From the NCBI GenBank assembly GCA_964493945.1, contig CAZBQG010000017.1, positions 1 through 28,699 of the forward strand: DNA of 28,699 nucleotides, written 5' to 3'. Both the position numbers and the translations under genes were made by a program. A model generated the notes under the pieces. That model had not been told where the DNA came from. It did not search any database and saw only the letters and a list, made by a program, of their open reading frames with translations. This document shows, piece by piece, positions 24,259-28,699 of the stretch (the stretch's first letter is position 1; every line of letters starts with the position of its first letter). The stretch is from CAZBQG01 sp964493945. GTDB lineage: Bacteria; Pseudomonadota; Alphaproteobacteria; Rhodospirillales; UBA2165.

Positions 24259-24792
24259 ATGACAGATCAAAGCACCACTTCCAAGGAAGGAAAACTTTGC
24301 CTGACCCGTCGCCGGTTTCTCATGGCCAGCGGCACGGCGGGCACGGCCTCGGTCCTCATGTCCATCCCGGGCATGAGCAAACCGGTCTGGGCCAAGACCG
24401 TCAATTACCCCAAGAAAACCATCGGCAAGCTGAGTAAGATGAAGACCGATAAGGAAGTCATCGTCGATTATCCGGACGAAGATTCCCCCGTCGTTCTGGT
24501 CAAGCTTGGCACCCCCGCGGGTGGCGGGGTGGGTCCGGGAGGCGACATCGTCGCCTTCAGCGCGGTGTGTACCCATATGGGCGCCGATCTCGATGCGTCC
24601 TACAAGGCCAAGCACAAGGGACTGGGACCGTGCCCATTGCACATGACCAGCTTCGATCTGACCCGCCACGGCATCGTCACCGGCGGTCACGCCACGGAAA
24701 GCCTGCCCCAGATCGCGCTCGAGATCAAAGGTGACTATATCATCGCCACCGGGGTCAGCGGCCTGATTTACGGCCGTTCCGCGAACCTGTAG
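24259..24792 (+). CDS. idrB: Tat-exported Rieske [2Fe-2S] subunit, AioB/IdrB family
   Basis: A 177-residue electron-transfer subunit. The ATG at 24259 follows AGGAGAG and lies 10 bp after the peroxidase stop. The Tat signal is LTRRRFLMASG with R17-R19, followed by a hydrophobic stretch ending PVWA. Cluster ligands are C104-T-H106 and C125-P-L-H128 (C-x-H-x18-C-x2-H). The residues that form the structural disulfide in many Rieske proteins are not Cys here (CTHMGA, CPLHMT). AioA-type large subunits have no signal and are carried out folded with the Tat-bearing small subunit, which fits the gene pair. Called IdrB because of the two adjacent di-heme peroxidases; AioB is the alternative. Confidence 0.82.
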   Translation: MTDQSTTSKEGKLCLTRRRFLMASGTAGTASVLMSIPGMSKPVWAKTVNYPKKTIGKLSKMKTDKEVIVDYPDEDSPVVLVKLGTPAGGGVGPGGDIVAFSAVCTHMGADLDASYKAKHKGLGPCPLHMTSFDLTRHGIVTGGHATESLPQIALEIKGDYIIATGVSGLIYGRSANL

Positions 24793-24809
24793 CCGAGGAG
24801 ACAGAAAAA

Positions 24810-27485
24810 ATGTCACAACCATTATATCAAGCACCCGATAGCGTTCCTCTGCCACCCGCGGATGCGGATGTGTTCACCACGTGTTGCGATTACTGCATCG
24901 TCGCCTGCGGCTACAAGGTCTATCGCTGGCCCGTCGGTAAGGAAGGCGGCCAGAAGAAATCGCAAAACGCCTTGGGCCTGGACTTCCCCGTCGACACCAT
25001 GAGCGGCGGCTGGATTAGTCCCAACATGCACAATGTGGTCACCGCCGACGGCAAGAAGCAAAATGTAGTGGTCATCCCGGACAAGGATTCCAAAGTGGTC
25101 AACAAGGGTGGAACCCATTCCATCCGGGGCGGCTGTATCGCACAGAAATGCTTTAGTCCGGATACGCCAACGAAAGACCGGCTTAAGCATCCCATGGCCC
25201 GGGTCAACGGCAAGCTGACCCGCATCTCGTGGGACGATGCCTTCGATATCTTCGCCGAAGTGTCCAATTATGTGCTGGAAAATTACGGCGAACATGCCTG
25301 GGCGCAAAAGCAATACAGCTACCAGTATCACGAAAATGTCTATGCCCTGACCAAGTTCGCGTTTCGTCATATCAGCACACCCTGCTTCGCCTGGCATGAC
25401 AATCCGTCGGTATCGCCTTCAGTCCCCGGTTTCCGCGATGTGGGCTTCGATCCCTTCGGGGCGTCCTACGAAGATTGGGGTATGGCCGACACTGTCTTGA
25501 TCAGCGGCACCGATCCCTATGAAACGAAAACCATCGTCTGGACCGCCTGGATGCTGCCGGCCGCCCGCGAACATGGGCAAAAGCACATCTTCGTCAATCC
25601 CCGCAAAACCAGCGGCCCAGCCTTCGCCGAAGCCAATGGCGGCTTGTTCCTGCAGATCATCCCGGGCACGGATACGGTGCTTCATCTGGCCATCGCCAGG
25701 GTGATCGTGGAAAATGGCTGGGAGGATGCCGACTGGATCAAGAAGAATACGGCCAATAAATGGGATTCCAACGAAGGCTTCGGCCAGGGAACCCGCAACA
25801 CGCCCTGGCAATGGCGCACCACCTGGGGCGCCTTGCAGGCCGATGGCTTCAAGGACTACAAAAAGTGGCTGCTGAAGCAAAAGGAATCTGACCTGCAATT
25901 CGCCGCTAAAACCTGCGGCGTGCCGGCGGCCCAGATCGTCAAGGCCGCCGAAATGATGGCCAAACCCCGCGCCGATGGCAGCCGGCCCAAGACCTCCATC
26001 GGTATCGAGAAGGGCAATTACTGGTCCAACAACTATACCAACACGGCCTCCATCGCCACCTTGGGACTGATTTGCGGCTCGGGCAACCGTCCGGGGCGCA
26101 TGGTTTCGCGCCTGGGTGGCCACCAACGTGGCGGCACCGGGGGCGGCTCCTATCCGCGCAACAAGGGCCCGGAGAAATTCCCCGGCCGGCGGCGCAAGAC
26201 ACTGGATCTGGACCGCTGGGTCGAGCGCGGCCATGTGCGCTTCGCCTATGTGGTGGGGACTACCTGGATGGCGGCCATGTGCGGCTCGGACGCCCTGCAG
26301 GAAACCTTCGAAAAGCTGACCACCAAGAACCCCCATCACGCCAAGTCGGCCGATAAAAAAGAGATCATCGCCACCCTCAAAAAACGGGTCGATTCGGGTG
26401 GTATGGTGATTGTCAATCAAGACATCTATCCGCGCCTGCCCATCGGCACGGATATGGCCGATCTGGTTCTGCCCGCCGCCACCTGGGGCGAGGAGGACTT
26501 CACCCGCGAAAACGGTGAGCGGCGTTTGCGGTTTTATGCCAAATTCTACGATGCACCGGGCGAGGCAAAACCCGATTGGTGGATCGTGGCGCAAATTGCC
26601 AAGCGCATGGGCTTCAAGGGTTTCGACTGGAAGAATTCCAACGAGGTCTTCGAGGAACTGGCCCGCTTCAACCGGGGCAACCGGCGCAATTTCCAGCCCC
26701 TTGTTTTGCATGCCAAGAAGCGCGGCATGACCGGCCATGCCATGATCGCGTCCCTTGGCACCGAAGGCATCCAGGCCCCGGTGCGCATTGAGAACGGCAA
26801 ACTGGTGCCGACCAAAAGGCTGCATGATTCGGAAACCAAGCTGCCCGATAGCTATCCGGAAGGCTTCACCACCGACTTCAAGCTGCTGACCGCCTTCAAC
26901 ACCCATCAGGGCAAGGCCAATTTCATCAAGTCGCCTTGGTGGCTGTTCAAGGACTTCTACGAGAACATCAAGCCCAAGGGCGATGAATTATGGGTGTCCA
27001 ACGGGCGCATCAACGAAATCTGGCAATCGGGTTTCGACGATGTGCAACGCCGGCCCTATATCACCCAACGCTGGCCCACGACGTTTCTGGAAGTCCATCC
27101 CGACGACGCCAAGAAGCGGGGCATCGAAAGCGGCGATATGGTGGAAGCCTATTCGGAGCGCGTACCGGTGCAGACCGGCGGCTTTATTTTCCGCAAGATG
27201 CGCGATTGGAGCTTCAAGAAGCTGCAGGCCGACGGCAATCTGGAACTGATCAAGGCGTCGTTCAAGGCCGTGGCCATCGTCACCGATACGCCGCGTGCGG
27301 GCATGACCTATGCCTGGAACCTTAATCCCAAGGAGCCGGCCAATGCCCTCTCGCCCAGGGTGCCCGATCCCATGACCAATAATTACAGATTTAAGTTGGG
27401 CGTCGGAAAGATCAAAAAGATTGGCGAAAGTCCCTATAAGAAGGACTTCAGCCATATGAGCTTCGCCAGCCGTACCTTCAGTTGA
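24810..27485 (+). CDS. idrA: AioA/IdrA-family molybdopterin oxidoreductase, candidate iodate reductase catalytic subunit
   Basis: An 891-residue DMSO-reductase-family enzyme with no signal peptide, 17 bp after the Rieske gene. The [3Fe-4S] motif is C26-x2-C29-x3-C33-x70-S104, with Ser in place of the fourth Cys exactly as in arsenite oxidase and iodate reductase. Bis-MGD binding segments include ISGTDPYETKT, FVNPRKTSG, PGTDTVLHLAI and NGRINEIWQSGFDD. Of the arsenite pocket, Arg and His are kept with the right spacing (R434-x3-H438 in SRLGGHQRGG). The stretch that carries His and Glu in arsenite oxidase reads PSVPGFRDVGFDPFG (203-217) and has neither. With two di-heme peroxidases upstream, IdrA is the better match than AioA. 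It is also longer than AioA (about 825-845). A strong terminator follows. Confidence 0.78.
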   Translation: MSQPLYQAPDSVPLPPADADVFTTCCDYCIVACGYKVYRWPVGKEGGQKKSQNALGLDFPVDTMSGGWISPNMHNVVTADGKKQNVVVIPDKDSKVVNKGGTHSIRGGCIAQKCFSPDTPTKDRLKHPMARVNGKLTRISWDDAFDIFAEVSNYVLENYGEHAWAQKQYSYQYHENVYALTKFAFRHISTPCFAWHDNPSVSPSVPGFRDVGFDPFGASYEDWGMADTVLISGTDPYETKTIVWTAWMLPAAREHGQKHIFVNPRKTSGPAFAEANGGLFLQIIPGTDTVLHLAIARVIVENGWEDADWIKKNTANKWDSNEGFGQGTRNTPWQWRTTWGALQADGFKDYKKWLLKQKESDLQFAAKTCGVPAAQIVKAAEMMAKPRADGSRPKTSIGIEKGNYWSNNYTNTASIATLGLICGSGNRPGRMVSRLGGHQRGGTGGGSYPRNKGPEKFPGRRRKTLDLDRWVERGHVRFAYVVGTTWMAAMCGSDALQETFEKLTTKNPHHAKSADKKEIIATLKKRVDSGGMVIVNQDIYPRLPIGTDMADLVLPAATWGEEDFTRENGERRLRFYAKFYDAPGEAKPDWWIVAQIAKRMGFKGFDWKNSNEVFEELARFNRGNRRNFQPLVLHAKKRGMTGHAMIASLGTEGIQAPVRIENGKLVPTKRLHDSETKLPDSYPEGFTTDFKLLTAFNTHQGKANFIKSPWWLFKDFYENIKPKGDELWVSNGRINEIWQSGFDDVQRRPYITQRWPTTFLEVHPDDAKKRGIESGDMVEAYSERVPVQTGGFIFRKMRDWSFKKLQADGNLELIKASFKAVAIVTDTPRAGMTYAWNLNPKEPANALSPRVPDPMTNNYRFKLGVGKIKKIGESPYKKDFSHMSFASRTFS

Positions 27486-27510
27486 GGCGGGGCGCAAAAA
27501 GAAAATCAAG

Positions 27511-27536
27511 GGCGGTGGGCAACCACCGCCTTTTTT
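27511..27536 (+). terminator. Rho-independent terminator after the molybdenum enzyme gene
   Basis: A perfect 8-bp stem GGCGGTGG-GCAA-CCACCGCC is followed directly by TTTTTT, 25 bp after the stop codon. It marks the end of the transcription unit that starts before 15894. Confidence 0.93.
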
Positions 27537-27537
27537 C

Positions 27538-27567
27538 TTGGGTTGGGCCGATCCATCCTTATATAGT
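27538..27567 (+). promoter_or_regulatory. Possible promoter of the hemerythrin gene
   Basis: TTGGGT (27538-27543) and TATAGT (27562-27567, five of six -10 consensus bases) are 18 bp apart, directly behind the terminator and 42 bp before the hemerythrin start. The -35 match is weak. Confidence 0.4.
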
Positions 27568-27609
27568 ATTTGCAATTAAGCGGATGAGCAGGCGGATGCA
27601 GGGACCAAG

Positions 27610-27981
27610 ATGGAAATAGAGCTGCTGGAAAGTTTCAAGACCTGTCACGCCGGGATCGATACCGATCATGAGCAGATGATCGACATCATCAATTCGGTCA
27701 GCGACGCGACCATCAAGCGCGAATTGGGTCAATGTAAGAAGCTTCTGCTTTCCTTCATGGATTTCGCGCGAGATCATTTCACCCGGGAAGAGAAAATCCT
27801 TTTCGATTCAGGATTTCCGGGCGCCGAGAGCCACGCCCTCTATCACCAGGAGCTTTTGGGACGGGCCGATGGGGTGCGCCAGCTCTGCGAGGAAATGGCC
27901 GGCTTCCTCATCGAAGACGTGGTCAAAGGCGACAGCCAGTTCGTCTCCCACCTGATCGAAAAAGGCTTGGTGAAGAGCTGA
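27610..27981 (+). CDS. Bacteriohemerythrin-like protein with one iron ligand missing
   Basis: A 123-residue single-domain hemerythrin-fold protein, normally a di-iron oxygen binder, oxygen sensor or oxygen store. Ribosome site AGGGA stands before the ATG. Readable ligand segments are GIDTDHEQM (helix A His), HFTREE (His and Glu, helix B) and SHALYHQ (two His, helix C). In helix D the usual HxxxxD pattern reads IEDVVKGDSQF: the Asp is present, but the His position appears to be Asp. That would leave a five- or six-ligand site with altered oxygen chemistry, or a different metal. It has its own terminator, so it need not belong to the redox island, though an oxygen-linked role would fit. Confidence 0.82.
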   Translation: MEIELLESFKTCHAGIDTDHEQMIDIINSVSDATIKRELGQCKKLLLSFMDFARDHFTREEKILFDSGFPGAESHALYHQELLGRADGVRQLCEEMAGFLIEDVVKGDSQFVSHLIEKGLVKS

Positions 27982-28036
27982 GGGCGAGGGGGAGCCCCAA
28001 ATCCCTGATATTAAAGAATTTTAAGTCAGTGAGTAG

Positions 28037-28059
28037 CGCGCCAACCGGCGCGTTTTTTT
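28037..28059 (+). terminator. Rho-independent terminator after the hemerythrin gene
   Basis: A 6-bp stem CGCGCC-AACC-GGCGCG followed by seven T, 55 bp after the stop codon. Clear intrinsic terminator. Confidence 0.88.
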
Positions 28060-28313
28060 GGCCATTGATTTTAATACCTGTTTTAAATTATATTAATTAT
28101 AGAAAAATAATAGTTTTATCGTGTAAAGCGAGCTACTCACCTGAAAATTCAGGCGGCTGAGATTTGTGTGATCTTTAAGGGGGAATCGGCGAGATGACAA
28201 CGACCCGGAAAACGGCTGCGTCTTCATGGTTGCGAACAGTGCATGTCGACAAGCGTCCGAACCAAGCGTGCGCGGGGATCTTCTGAAACGATCTGGAATT
28301 TGGAAGGATAGAA
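28060..28313 (+). other. AT-rich spacer with a possible 30-codon ORF
   Basis: From about 28060 to 28130 the base composition drops to strongly AT-rich, then recovers. CCTGAA-AA-TTCAGG (28140-28153) is a short hairpin. GTGAGTAGC (28029-28037) is repeated inverted as GCTACTCAC (28132-28140), enclosing the AT-rich part. ATG at 28194 opens a 30-codon frame ending at 28286 with a GGGGGA ribosome-like sequence 12 bases upstream. The encoded peptide (MTTTRKTAASSWLRTVHVDK...) matches nothing I know and may not be real. The stretch presumably holds the promoter of the next gene. Confidence 0.35.
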
Positions 28314-28699
28314 TTGGATCAAGTCTATGAATGGATCGTAAATTTCCTTGCCGGTCAGGTTCTTGACAAGCTCCTGTCTATCATCGGCATTACCGGGCCA
28401 ATTCAGAAAATTGCGTTAAATTCCGCCGTCACAGCCTTCATTGTTATGTTGTGCTGGAGTGTGATCGCCTTACTTTTCAGCGCCATACACCGAGCCATCG
28501 AGCCCCTTCTTCTCGCCACCTCTAATCATCTGAAAGAAATATCGGGCCAGATCAAATCCTATTTCTTGCGGCTACGGACCAATATTTTCAACCCTGTCGT
28601 CGATTTCATCCAGGAGAATAGATATCGTTTCTATTTTAATGACTACTTTTCCCAATTCAAAAAATCATGGAAGCACCTTCAAGCCCCCATTTCCCAAAT
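28314..28699 (+). CDS. Unknown membrane protein, 5' part only
   Basis: An open frame of 128 codons running off the window end. It starts with TTG at 28314 behind a good ribosome site (GGAAGG, 28302-28307, six bases away). The predicted N-terminus is amphipathic (DQVYEWIVNFLAGQVLDKLL), followed by one hydrophobic segment (SAVTAFIVMLCWSVIALLF, about residues 38-56). The next stretch, rich in Phe, Tyr and basic residues, is likely cytoplasmic. Codon use is less GC-rich than in the island (AAT, ATT, TTT, AAA frequent), hinting at a different origin. I do not recognise the family. Confidence 0.6.
   Translation, partial: MDQVYEWIVNFLAGQVLDKLLSIIGITGPIQKIALNSAVTAFIVMLCWSVIALLFSAIHRAIEPLLLATSNHLKEISGQIKSYFLRLRTNIFNPVVDFIQENRYRFYFNDYFSQFKKSWKHLQAPISQ

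Noticed and set aside
25419..26906. 495-codon minus-strand frame opposite the molybdenum enzyme
   Set aside because: Shadow of the real coding strand, rich in Gly, His and Ile without domain features.
24259..27485. Plain annotation as arsenite oxidase aioB-aioA
   Set aside because: The family is right, but the two adjacent di-heme peroxidases and the changed His/Glu pocket segment fit iodate reductase better. Kept as an alternative, not as the main call.

Overview
The window looks like part of an alphaproteobacterial chromosome, moderately GC-rich. The evidence is the block kdsD-lptC-lptA-lptB-rpoN-ptsN next to a short RNase D, plus an NDUFA9-like reductase. The order within the class cannot be fixed from sequence reading alone. 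A run of 10 N at 6498-6507 is an assembly join, so the linkage of the left 6.5 kb to the rest is inferred rather than read.

Layout. 113-6369 (minus) holds housekeeping genes: LPS precursor and transport genes (kdsD, lptC, lptA, lptB), sigma-54 (rpoN), nitrogen PTS (ptsN), RNase D and a tRNA-Leu(CAG). The usual hibernation factor gene between rpoN and ptsN is absent. 6510-7538 is an NDUFA9-like reductase, convergent with a small MarR regulator that seems to start at a rare ATT codon beside its own palindrome. 7971-11853 (minus) is a compact run paaK-arsC-aqpS-M17 aminopeptidase; arsC and aqpS form an arsenate reductase plus arsenite channel pair.

12040-27485 (plus) is the striking part: about 15 kb of exported copper, heme and molybdenum redox proteins. 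The first block (12040-15546) is two SCO copper chaperones, a PCuAC chaperone fused to a Cys-free cupredoxin-like domain, and a polytopic membrane protein. After a 347 bp AT-rich regulatory gap comes a second block (15894-27485): a cupredoxin-type protein, a 1635-residue multicopper oxidase (MCO) built of three repeats, two di-heme cytochrome c peroxidase/MauG proteins, a Tat-exported Rieske protein, and an AioA-family molybdopterin oxidoreductase, closed by a strong terminator. Two di-heme peroxidases plus Rieske plus AioA-like subunit is the gene set of the iodate reductase system (IdrA, IdrB, IdrP1, IdrP2). MCOs with SCO chaperones are the gene set of alphaproteobacterial iodide oxidases (Iox). 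My leading hypothesis is an iodine redox island that may carry both an oxidising and a reducing arm. Arsenite oxidation or Mn(II) oxidation remain alternatives. The sequence shows the families and motifs; the substrate is inference.

Downstream are a bacteriohemerythrin lacking one usual iron ligand, a second terminator, an AT-rich stretch, and the 5' part of an unknown membrane protein cut by the window end. No CRISPR array, insertion sequence, integrase or rRNA was seen.
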